A stretch of DNA of 7,600 nucleotides from Candidatus Bathyarchaeota archaeon (GTDB lineage: Archaea; Thermoproteota; Bathyarchaeia; Bathyarchaeales; Bathycorpusculaceae). The DNA lies in contig DAOVFL010000041.1 in assembly GCA_030672945.1 (NCBI GenBank), forward strand, positions 1 through 7,600, written 5' to 3'. Both the position numbers and the translations under genes were made by a program. The notes under the pieces are model-generated. The model worked only from the letters and a program-made list of their open reading frames with translations. It was not told where the DNA came from and did no database searches. Positions within the stretch are counted from its first letter, which is position 1. Each line of letters starts with the position of its first letter. Below are positions 1-5,940 of this stretch, in pieces.

Positions 1-120
1 ATACATGGCAACATAAGACATGACACTGGAACCATGTTCACACCATTACGCTCCAGAGAAAATTTCAATCACATAATGAACAGTAACAAGACATTCCACT
101 ATGGAAAAGGCTACTGGTAA
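1..120 (+). CDS. C-terminal end of an unidentified protein (partial)
   Basis: An open frame runs in from the left edge for 39 codons and ends at a TAA at 118-120. The visible residues include HDTGTMFTPLRSRENF and end in FHYGKGYW. The mix of charged, aromatic and glycine residues without low-complexity stretches looks like genuine coding sequence. The rest of the gene lies outside the window and I do not recognise the family from this tail. Its last 10 bases overlap the end of the convergent SET-domain gene, a compact arrangement seen again at 2307-2320. The lack of any other gene reaching position 1 supports it, but a chance open frame cannot be excluded at this length. Confidence 0.55.
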   Translation: MHGNIRHDTGTMFTPLRSRENFNHIMNSNKTFHYGKGYW

Positions 121-647
121 CGCTGTTTCCCCAGTTTTTCAAATTGTTTCTTGTATTTTCTTTTTATCGAAGGAGGAAGGTTTGGATAGTATTTCTTCTG
201 TAAATCTTTTGGCAGTTTGAAAAGGTCTCCATGCAGAATTTTCCTGCAGTTTTTGCTGCCACACTTGCATTTTTCTTCCCAGAATCCTTTCCCAGCAAAC
301 TGATCAACAGAAGTTGCTGTGTAATCATGAGTCAATTCTTCTCCTTTCTTTATGTCCCTCAATGCATAAACATCCGTAATGGCAATGGTTTTCATTTTGA
401 CAAAGCAGTTTGGATCACAGGAATGGTTCATAAAAGATGCTGGAGAATGGTTGACAACATATTTGCCATGTCCAACATAATCTGAATGATCGCCATCTAA
501 TTTTGGGTTCTCATCTACTTCTTTCACTGTATACCTCTTCAATTTGGTCAAATCAACATGAAAAACATGTTCTCCCTTCTTGAAATCTCTAGAAGCAAAA
601 ATACCCAACCCTTTATCCTTGGTCTTCTTGATTATGTAATCTTTCAT
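111..647 (-). CDS. SET-domain protein (putative protein-lysine methyltransferase)
   Basis: Predicted to transfer a methyl group from S-adenosylmethionine to lysine side chains; the substrate is unknown, and archaeal chromatin or other nuclear-type proteins are only a guess. Counted from the ATG at 647 (178 aa), it has the SET motifs in order: GLGIF at 13-17 with the following RDFKKGE, NHSCDPN at 74-80, GEELTHDY at 102-109 with the catalytic-type Tyr109, and a post-SET cysteine cluster CKCGSKNC (Cys127, 129, 134) that with Cys77 could bind zinc. A basic lysine-rich tail follows. The frame stays open to an ATG at 761, but that adds 38 unrelated residues and would overlap the opposing gene. A TATA-like stretch around 673-685 lies about 26 nt before position 653, fitting a very short leader for the 647 start. 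It is convergent with the partial gene at 1-120. Confidence 0.88.
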   Translation of the reverse strand: MKDYIIKKTKDKGLGIFASRDFKKGEHVFHVDLTKLKRYTVKEVDENPKLDGDHSDYVGHGKYVVNHSPASFMNHSCDPNCFVKMKTIAITDVYALRDIKKGEELTHDYTATSVDQFAGKGFWEEKCKCGSKNCRKILHGDLFKLPKDLQKKYYPNLPPSIKRKYKKQFEKLGKQRYQ

Positions 648-753
648 TGCATCTTCTGGATCATAATTAACACAATTATAATTAAGCCATTTACTCAATA
701 GAGTTCCTTCCACAGGGTCGGGTAGAAGTATAAACAGTTGATAAGTAAAGAGC
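648..753. promoter_or_regulatory. Divergent promoter region, SET gene / broken small gene
   Basis: This 106-bp gap separates two divergent starts. On the - strand an AT-rich box reading TTAATTATAATTG (673-685) is placed for a near-leaderless SET transcript. On the + strand TATAAA at 729-734 lies about 22 nt before the ATG at 754, slightly closer than the usual archaeal spacing. No clear Shine-Dalgarno sequence precedes either start. Confidence 0.4.
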
Positions 754-1047
754 ATGACCATTCAAGAAATTAAGCATGAACTGGAAAAACATTCTGATTC
801 AGAAGAAGAGGATCCGTTGGGAGAAGCAGCATCAAGAAATGGCAAAGCTTTATGGAATTCCCTCCCCTATTGTCAGAAGGTTATCATCAAAATTCTTCCT
901 AAAGGTTAAGAAGAAAACCAAGCAGGAGATATTGCAGATAGTGCGCGCGTCGCCCATACCTTGGACGAAGCCTGCAAGCTGCATGAAGTAAGCTTTGAAT
1001 ACGTAACTGACATGAATAAAACTGTAATCTTCAGAAAACGCAAGTGA
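754..1047 (+). pseudogene. Small unknown gene interrupted by one in-frame TAA
   Basis: From the ATG at 754 the frame reads 51 codons (starting MTIQEIKHELEKHSDSEEED), hits TAA at 907-909, then continues in the same frame for 45 more sense codons to a TGA at 1045-1047. Both halves look like real protein: the first has an acidic helical N-terminus and ends ILPKG; the second reads EENQAGDIADSARVAHTL and later VSFEYVTDMNKTVIF. The second half has no good early start codon, so two separate genes are less likely than one 97-aa protein with a nonsense mutation (or a base error). The family is not recognised. A different frame at 776-991 is also open, but its protein is an improbable basic string. The gene ends 28 bp before the convergent UPF0147 gene. 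TAA is a genuine stop in neighbouring genes, so recoding is not favoured. Confidence 0.6.
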
Positions 1048-1075
1048 AAGCGAAAGTGGTCTTTTATGCTCACGG

Positions 1076-1354
1076 TTAGTCTTTTATTGCTTCAAGAAGG
1101 CTCATTATATTCCATAATTTTACACGTGTGTATGGCGGCATGTTCGGGTCCTGCAAGATCTCATCTAAGGTTGATATGGCGTTTGATGCTCTAACGGCAG
1201 GCGTGTATTCCGTTGTTTGCAGAGTTTTCATGGAGTTCTTTGCTGCTCTTCTTATGTTTCTAGGTGTAGTAGTGTCTTCTGAAACCTCGCCTAACACAAA
1301 TAATGCTTGCTTTGTTCTTTCTTCATATTCCTGCATTTTCTTCTTTCTAACCAT
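1076..1354 (-). CDS. UPF0147 family protein
   Basis: A 92-aa, mostly helical archaeal protein of the UPF0147 family, whose function is unknown. Recognisable family sequence includes LGEVSEDTTTPRNIRRAAK, then a second helical half with SNAISTLDEILQDPNMP and a C-terminal LWNIMSLLEAI. The pattern of short amphipathic helices and the length match the family. The frame is open to a GTG at 1363, but I chose the ATG at 1354 because GAGAGGTG (complement of 1361-1368) is a strong Shine-Dalgarno sequence ending 6 nt before it, and the GTG lies inside that site. It is transcribed away from the zinc-ribbon gene and convergent with the broken gene ending at 1047. Unlike several neighbours it appears to have a true 5' leader of about 20 nt. 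Confidence 0.9.
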   Translation of the reverse strand: MVRKKKMQEYEERTKQALFVLGEVSEDTTTPRNIRRAAKNSMKTLQTTEYTPAVRASNAISTLDEILQDPNMPPYTRVKLWNIMSLLEAIKD

Positions 1355-1360
1355 GTCTGC

Positions 1361-1368
1361 CACCTCTC
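1361..1368 (-). promoter_or_regulatory. Shine-Dalgarno site that fixes the UPF0147 start
   Basis: Read on the - strand the site is GAGAGGTG, six bases before the ATG at 1354. It contains GGTG, which matches the archaeal 16S rRNA 3' end consensus. It argues against the upstream GTG at 1363, which overlaps it. Confidence 0.7.
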
Positions 1369-1392
1369 ATGATTTCGTAGTAATCAAGTTAT

Positions 1393-1410
1393 ATAGGTTT
1401 TTATACCTAT
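1393..1410. repeat. Inverted repeat over the divergent TATA boxes
   Basis: ATAGGT at 1393-1398 and ACCTAT at 1405-1410 form a perfect 6-bp inverted repeat around a 6-base spacer. It covers both TATA-like elements, so a dimeric regulator bound here could block both genes. It may also arise simply from two overlapping AT-rich promoters. Confidence 0.4.
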
Positions 1411-1430
1411 CTATTTGGAGACTTTAAACC

Positions 1431-1796
1431 TTGTCACGGAAGGAAGACGGAGAACAACATATAACCCGAATGGTTGATTTACTGCGTCAAGGTGCAACCC
1501 TAACAGAGCTGGCTTGCCCTGCATGTGCGTCTCCACTTTTCAGGTTACAAGGTATGGATCTCTGGTGTGCAAAATGTGAAAAGAGAGTCATAGTAGTGAA
1601 AGACGGAGAAGAATCGGCAAAAATAACGGGGTCCATAGTTCTTAACAAGCTTGAGACAACTCTTTTAGCTAAGGTTCAGGAAATTCAAAACAGAATGCAG
1701 CATGAAGAAAACATCGAAGAACTGCAGAAACTTAGTAATGTACTTGACGGATTGTTGGAAAACCTTGAAAAAATAAGAGGAACTAAAAGGATCTAG
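1431..1796 (+). CDS. SSSCA1/p27-autoantigen family zinc-ribbon protein
   Basis: A 121-aa protein related to the Sjogren's syndrome/scleroderma autoantigen 1 family, which is widespread in archaea and of unclear function there. The N-terminal helix MVDLLRQGATL is followed by a four-cysteine zinc ribbon: CPAC (Cys29, Cys32), then LFRLQGMDLWCAKC (Cys46, Cys49). The C-terminal half, about residues 74-116, is charged and leucine-rich and should form a coiled coil. I chose the TTG at 1431 because it gives the short leader peptide usual before the helix, has GGAG at 1417-1420, and fits a TATA box about 26 nt upstream. The next candidate is the ATG at 1470, which would cut the protein to 108 aa. It lies 14 bp before the next gene and is probably cotranscribed with it. 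Confidence 0.85.
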   Translation: MSRKEDGEQHITRMVDLLRQGATLTELACPACASPLFRLQGMDLWCAKCEKRVIVVKDGEESAKITGSIVLNKLETTLLAKVQEIQNRMQHEENIEELQKLSNVLDGLLENLEKIRGTKRI

Positions 1797-1810
1797 AGTG
1801 AAAACTCGTA

Positions 1811-2320
1811 ATGTTGGGATTTTACGAGAATTTTCCGATAGACATACATAAAACATTACATTATACAGTTTCTGTTTCAAAAAAGAGATCTCAGAAAACT
1901 CTAGCTCAGATACTTCACAAGTTAAACAACAAATCTTTTAGTTTAGAAGAAGTTGCCTATCCATCAGTACCTCAATGCATAGTCGTTTTTGAGTTTGGAA
2001 TAGCTGAAGCCAATAGTTTTAGTTATTTGGACAAGGAAGAAACAGATAAAGTGTTGAAAGCTATGCTTAAAAAGTCCTTTCAAGTTATGGATTTTTTCTG
2101 TGCAATACGCTATTACAAAACGACAAACAGAAAGAAGAAGCCACTAAAATTCGATTATTACATGCTCCGCTTCAAATTCAACAAGAAATCAATAGAAATC
2201 CAAGTTTTCCACGAAAGAGGACCCAGACATGTATCGCCTGAGGACCTTACGAATTTTATTGCCAACAAAATGAACGAATCGTCTTCCAAGAAGATGTTAA
2301 GAGTTCCTAAGGCTTCATAA
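1811..2320 (+). CDS. Conserved-looking hypothetical protein
   Basis: A 169-aa protein that I do not recognise. It begins MLGFYENFPIDIHKT and has alternating hydrophobic stretches that look like beta strands (for example QCIVVFEFGIAEA and YYMLRFKF..IEIQVFHERG) separated by charged helices (KEETDKVLKAMLKKS). The overall look is a soluble alpha/beta domain with a basic C-terminus and no signal peptide or membrane segment. GAGTG at 1797-1801 lies about 9 nt before the ATG and may be its ribosome site. It starts 14 bp after the zinc-ribbon gene, so the two are probably one operon and may act together, though this is inference. Its last 14 bases overlap the convergent thymidylate kinase gene. Open length, sensible composition and tight spacing make it a confident gene with no assignable function. 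Confidence 0.8.
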   Translation: MLGFYENFPIDIHKTLHYTVSVSKKRSQKTLAQILHKLNNKSFSLEEVAYPSVPQCIVVFEFGIAEANSFSYLDKEETDKVLKAMLKKSFQVMDFFCAIRYYKTTNRKKKPLKFDYYMLRFKFNKKSIEIQVFHERGPRHVSPEDLTNFIANKMNESSSKKMLRVPKAS

Positions 2321-2930
2321 ACCGACCTTTTTCTAAAAGTCTTAGAACAACCGTTAGGATATCATCTGCAACTTCTCGTTTAGATCTGTTTCCGTTTATT
2401 TTAGTAAGCTCTCCATTTTCAACAAATTTCATGTAGACCTCTCGCACTTTCCGCTGAGTCTCCAAGTTTTCCATAACGGATTTCTCAGGCTTCAACCTTT
2501 GGATCACAGTTTCCGGTTCAACATCAATAAAGACCGCTAGGTCTGGGCGCATCGCATGTTCATTTATAATTTCGATCCATTTTAGATCAAGTCCAGCTGC
2601 GCCTTGATAAGCTGAAGAGGAGTAAACGTAGCGATCAGAAACCACAATTTTTCCTTCATTTAAGGCTTGAATGATCTCCTTCTTCACATGCTCGAAACGA
2701 TCAGCGGCAAACAGCAACGCCTCAACAATGCTTGAAACACGTTTTTCACCATGTAAACAATATTCTCTAATGAAATCTCCAATTTTTCCATGGCTTGGTT
2801 CAGCAGTGTACACAACATCGTAACCTTTTTTCCTCAACCTTTCAACAAGAGTTTTTGTTTGAATTGTTTTTCCACACCCATCCAACCCTTCAACACAAAT
2901 AAAAAAACCTCTTCTTCCCATCTTATCCAT
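2307..2930 (-). CDS. tmk: Thymidylate kinase (dTMP kinase)
   Basis: Phosphorylates dTMP to dTDP using ATP, in the cytoplasmic route to dTTP. The 207-aa protein has the usual length and motifs: P-loop GLDGCGKT at 15-22 after Glu14, TAEP at 42-45, LLFAADRFEH at 72-81, and the DR motif with VVSDRYVYSSSAYQG at 96-110. A short lid segment lies near 143-160. The start at 2930 has no Shine-Dalgarno site, but CTTATAA on the - strand (about 2955-2961) is centred 28 nt upstream, so the mRNA is probably leaderless. An ATG three codons in (2921) is an alternative. The gene is convergent with, and overlaps by 14 bp, the unknown gene at 1811-2320, and diverges from the HD phosphohydrolase operon. Confidence 0.93.
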   Translation of the reverse strand: MDKMGRRGFFICVEGLDGCGKTIQTKTLVERLRKKGYDVVYTAEPSHGKIGDFIREYCLHGEKRVSSIVEALLFAADRFEHVKKEIIQALNEGKIVVSDRYVYSSSAYQGAAGLDLKWIEIINEHAMRPDLAVFIDVEPETVIQRLKPEKSVMENLETQRKVREVYMKFVENGELTKINGNRSKREVADDILTVVLRLLEKGRFMKP

Positions 2931-3010
2931 CTTCTAGTGATTGAGCATTAGCCATTATAAGAGTGAATGTCTTAATAATTGTTTAACAAGCGCTTTGGGA
3001 GAAACTGTTG
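2931..3010. promoter_or_regulatory. Divergent promoter, tmk / HD-dehydratase operon
   Basis: TTATAA at 2955-2960 is its own reverse complement and could serve both directions: leaderless tmk on the - strand, and on the + strand a start near 2983 with a leader that includes GGGAG at 2997-3001 before the ATG at 3011. A second + strand box, CTTAATAATTG near 2970-2980, is an alternative for the HD gene. Confidence 0.4.
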
Positions 3011-4291
3011 ATGCCGAGAAATTATTGGGGTGAAATAAAGGACCCTGTTCACGGATATGTTTACATAACCGTAGATGAAAAGGAAATCATTGACTCTTAC
3101 CCTGTTCAGAGGTTACGTAGGCTACGTCAGCTTGCTGGCTCAGAATATGTTTACCCAGGGGCAAATCATACACGTTTCGAGCATTCTGTCGGCGTGATGT
3201 ACTTAGCCGGTAGAGCTGTAAAGAACCCTAACATTTCTCAACACCTAAGCGAAGATGAGGCAGGAAAGGTTAGGATTGCAGGTTTGCTTCATGATGTTGG
3301 ACACGGCCCCTTCTCTCATATTTTTGAGCATCTACTTGATAAAGAGTTTAACAAGACACATGAGGACATGACTTTATGGATAATCAAAACCAGTGAACTA
3401 AAAGATGTGCTCGCCAAGCTTGGATACGATGCCGAAGAAATTGGAAAATTAGCGGTAGGTCGTCTACATAAACCCGGGAAGACTTTCTTAGACCAGATAA
3501 TAAGCAGCTCCGTTGATGTTGATAAACTAGACTTTGTTGTGAGGGACACCTACCACACTGGTGCAGAGTATGGCTACATAGACATTTTCCGCTTAATCCA
3601 AACCTTAAACGTTTTGGACGAAGATCTAGCGGTAGACTTAGGAGCACTTTCAGCCCTTGAGTCCTTCATAATAGCCAGAATAGAATCCTTCAAAAGCATA
3701 TACTTCCATCGCGTTGGAAGAGCAGCACAGATTATGATCGCTATGGCCATGGAAAAGGCAAACGAAGAACTCGGTTTAACACGTTTCAAAACTCCAGAGG
3801 AATACCTCGCCATGGACGATTACACGGTTTGGACGAGGCTGAAAAACTGTGAAAAATCAAGCGAAATCATTAGAAATCTTGAAAGGCGAAGAATGCTGAA
3901 ATGCGCTTATGAAAGAACCTTCTACGAAAAAGATATAATGGTTTCAAACATTTTCAGTCGCGAAGCATACAGAAAGCAGTTACAGGCTGACATAGCAGAT
4001 AAAGCGGGAGTCGAAACAGAAACTGTGATAATTGACGTGCCCACAGTTCCATCTGTTCCATATCATCATTCAGTTCTCATGGAACCCATGGAAATTCCAG
4101 TCTTCTACAAAACCCGGGAGGGCAAAAGAATCCCGCAACGTTTAAGCGAAGTTTCAAAGATTTTCGACGTCCTAAAAGGCTTCATAAACATATTACGAGT
4201 TTACACGGATGAGAAGAACCGTGAAAAAGTTGGGAATGCTGCATCAAATATTTTAGGTGAGATTCCTTCATCAGCAAAAATATCCTATTAA
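3011..4291 (+). CDS. HD-domain phosphohydrolase, SAMHD1/dGTPase-like
   Basis: Predicted metal-dependent phosphohydrolase of the HD superfamily, closest in motif pattern to SAMHD1-type deoxynucleoside triphosphate triphosphohydrolases. From the ATG at 3011 (426 aa) it has HTRFEHSVGV with Arg55 and His58, HDVGHGPFSH with His94, Asp95, His98 and His103, and VDVDKLDFVVRD with Asp171, Lys172 and Asp179. These positions match the four metal ligands and the main catalytic and nucleotide-contacting residues of human SAMHD1. The C-terminal part (about 200-426) is charged and lacks recognisable motifs. A TTG one codon earlier is also possible; GGGAG at 2997-3001 suits the ATG. It heads an operon with the two dehydratase subunits, ending 12 bp before the next ATG. 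dNTP hydrolysis is inferred; other nucleotide substrates are possible. Confidence 0.88.
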   Translation: MPRNYWGEIKDPVHGYVYITVDEKEIIDSYPVQRLRRLRQLAGSEYVYPGANHTRFEHSVGVMYLAGRAVKNPNISQHLSEDEAGKVRIAGLLHDVGHGPFSHIFEHLLDKEFNKTHEDMTLWIIKTSELKDVLAKLGYDAEEIGKLAVGRLHKPGKTFLDQIISSSVDVDKLDFVVRDTYHTGAEYGYIDIFRLIQTLNVLDEDLAVDLGALSALESFIIARIESFKSIYFHRVGRAAQIMIAMAMEKANEELGLTRFKTPEEYLAMDDYTVWTRLKNCEKSSEIIRNLERRRMLKCAYERTFYEKDIMVSNIFSREAYRKQLQADIADKAGVETETVIIDVPTVPSVPYHHSVLMEPMEIPVFYKTREGKRIPQRLSEVSKIFDVLKGFINILRVYTDEKNREKVGNAASNILGEIPSSAKISY

Positions 4292-4303
4292 AACGTGCTT
4301 AAA

Positions 4304-4717
4304 ATGCAACAGATAACATTAAAGGGACGAGTCATCGTTGAAGGACGATGCAAAGCTGAAGCGTTAGTTTCCACAAAGCCTATAAGCTTTCTTGGGGGAG
4401 TCGACCCAAACAACGGAAAAATAATTATGAAAAATCACGATCTGTACGGCAAATGCGTAAAAGACAAAGTCTTATGCTTTCCACATGGACACGGTTCGAC
4501 AGTAGGCAGCTACGTACTGTATTCATTAGCTAGAAAACATCTAGGTCCAAAAGCGATAATTAATCAAACAGCTGACCCTGTTGTCGTTGTAGGAGCAATA
4601 ATCGCTGATGTTCCCATGATTGACCGAATAGACATTAAGCAGATTAAAACTGGCGACACAGTAGAGGTTGACGCTCACAACGGTCTTGTTAAAGTTCTAA
4701 AGAATGTGGAGAGCTAA
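4304..4717 (+). CDS. Phosphomevalonate dehydratase small subunit (aconitase X swivel domain, DUF126)
   Basis: Small subunit of the enzyme that dehydrates (R)-5-phosphomevalonate to trans-anhydromevalonate 5-phosphate in the archaeal mevalonate pathway, shown biochemically in Aeropyrum pernix. From the ATG at 4304 it has 137 aa. Family marks are LKGRVIVEG near the start, EALVSTKPISFLGGVDPNNG, the conserved FPHGHGSTVGSYVLY whose first Ser is the likely active-site serine, and KAIINQTADPVVVVGAIIADVPMID. The C-terminal GDTVEVDAHNGLVKVL closes the swivelling beta domain. A GTG at 4295 would add three residues; neither start has a good ribosome site, so translational coupling to the HD gene is likely. 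The stop is 6 bp before the large-subunit ATG, as expected for partners of one complex. A related aconitase-X dehydratase with another substrate is the main alternative. Confidence 0.9.
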   Translation: MQQITLKGRVIVEGRCKAEALVSTKPISFLGGVDPNNGKIIMKNHDLYGKCVKDKVLCFPHGHGSTVGSYVLYSLARKHLGPKAIINQTADPVVVVGAIIADVPMIDRIDIKQIKTGDTVEVDAHNGLVKVLKNVES

Positions 4718-4723
4718 GCTGGC

Positions 4724-5896
4724 ATGTATTTAACGAAAGAGGAGGAACGCATCTACGACGGTGAGCATGGCTGGGCAAATCAAATATGCATGAGGATCCT
4801 CGTCCGCCTTGGTGAACTCTTCAACGCAACAAAACTCATTCCAGTAAGCTCTGCTCATGTCGCCGGAGTTTCATACAAAACCCTAGGAGATGCACCAGCA
4901 GAATTTCTACGAGCACTGGCTAATGCCAATGGAAAAGCCAAAGTCAAAACCACCTTAAACCCCCAAAGCTTTGACCAAGAATATCTAAGCAGAAAATTAC
5001 CTAAAGACATACGCGAAAAACAGTCAAACATCATAGAACAGTTTAGAAAAATGGGATTAACAACGTCTCTAACATGCACACCATACTACCTAGAAAGACC
5101 GAAACCCGGTTCGCATCTTGCATGGGCTGAATCCTCAGCCGTAGTTTACGCCAATTCTGTTCTAAATGCATGGACGAACCGTGAGGGCGGACCAAGCGCC
5201 CTTGCAGCAGCAATTATCGGAAAGACAGCGGACTATGGAATGCACAGGACTGAGAATAGACAGCCAAATGTTCTGGTGGATGTGAGAAACTTATTGCAAA
5301 ACGAAGCGGAATTCGGTGCCTTAGGGATTTATCTGGGAAAGATTCTGGAAGATAAAATCCCAACAATCCAAGGACCGAATAACGTTTCTGAGACTAAGCT
5401 GAAACAGCTAGGGGCTGCCCTTGCTACAACTGGCATGGTTAACATGTTTTATTATAATACTCAATTAGAAAGAGAAGAAACTGAAAAAATAAGTGTGGAA
5501 GCAAAAGACCTGAAGAGAACCGTCGAAAGCTTGTCCACTACGGAGGATGTGAAGGTAGATTTGATATTTATAGGATGCCCTCACTGCTCATTAAATGAAA
5601 TTAAACAAATTGCATGGCTTATGGATGGTAAAAAAGTTAGGTCTGGAACAAGGTTTTGGGTTTGCACTTCACGTTACGTAAAGGAAAAATCTGAAAAATA
5701 TGTTAAGAGAATAAAGAATAGTGGAGGTCACGTGCTTACAGACATGTGCACGATTGTGTCATGGACAGAAATTCTTGGAATAAAGACAATAATGACAAAT
5801 TCCGCAAAAACAGCGTATTATGCACCCACACTAAACAAAGCAGAAACTGTATTCGCACCATTAAAACAATGCCTAAAAACAGCCTTAGAAGGATAA
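4724..5896 (+). CDS. Phosphomevalonate dehydratase large subunit (aconitase X catalytic domain, DUF521)
   Basis: Catalytic subunit of the iron-sulfur dehydratase paired with the gene just upstream, feeding archaeal isoprenoid and membrane-lipid synthesis. The 390 aa match the usual length. Features in order: LTKEEERIYDGEHGWANQ at 3-20, SSAHVAGVSYKTLGD at 42-56, TCTPYYLERPKPGSHLAWAE at 117-136, the AAAIIGKTADYGMH region at 161-174, IGCPHCSLNEI at 283-293, and a C-terminal LTDMCTIVSW at 338-347. Cys118, Cys285 and Cys342 are the likely ligands of the [4Fe-4S] cluster. GGAGAG at 4708-4713 lies about 10 nt before the ATG. The product should be passed to a UbiD-type decarboxylase, which is not in this window. 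The gene ends 44 bp before tRNA-Glu. Confidence 0.92.
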   Translation: MYLTKEEERIYDGEHGWANQICMRILVRLGELFNATKLIPVSSAHVAGVSYKTLGDAPAEFLRALANANGKAKVKTTLNPQSFDQEYLSRKLPKDIREKQSNIIEQFRKMGLTTSLTCTPYYLERPKPGSHLAWAESSAVVYANSVLNAWTNREGGPSALAAAIIGKTADYGMHRTENRQPNVLVDVRNLLQNEAEFGALGIYLGKILEDKIPTIQGPNNVSETKLKQLGAALATTGMVNMFYYNTQLEREETEKISVEAKDLKRTVESLSTTEDVKVDLIFIGCPHCSLNEIKQIAWLMDGKKVRSGTRFWVCTSRYVKEKSEKYVKRIKNSGGHVLTDMCTIVSWTEILGIKTIMTNSAKTAYYAPTLNKAETVFAPLKQCLKTALEG

Positions 5897-5905
5897 GGTT
5901 TATTC
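5897..5905 (+). promoter_or_regulatory. Probable TATA box for tRNA-Glu
   Basis: GGTTTATTC directly follows the dehydratase stop and is centred about 26 nt before position 5928. That would give a precursor with a leader of about 12 nt. Readthrough from the operon upstream is also possible. Confidence 0.35.
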
Positions 5906-5940
5906 GATTGAAAACACATTTGCATGATGCTCCGAGCAGG

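Larger units (their letters stand above)
1355..1430. promoter_or_regulatory. Divergent promoter, UPF0147 / zinc-ribbon operon
   Basis: Two opposed TATA-like elements overlap here. On the - strand GGTATAAAAACC (complement of about 1396-1407) would start a transcript near 1375, leaving a leader of about 20 nt that carries the UPF0147 ribosome site. On the + strand TTTATA at 1400-1405 would start transcription near 1429, almost at the TTG start at 1431. The two promoters therefore probably compete for TBP binding. Confidence 0.45.

Noticed and set aside
648..761. N-terminal extension of the SET protein to an ATG at 761
   Set aside because: It adds unrelated residues, overlaps the opposite start at 754 and occupies the promoter region; the 647 start begins right at the SET domain.
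776..991. A 71-codon + strand open frame beginning MNWKNILIQKKRIRW
   Set aside because: Its composition is an improbable run of basic residues, and the frame from 754 gives better protein on both sides of its stop.
3316..3813. Three - strand open frames inside the HD gene
   Set aside because: They are shadows of a strongly supported gene with all catalytic motifs on the + strand.
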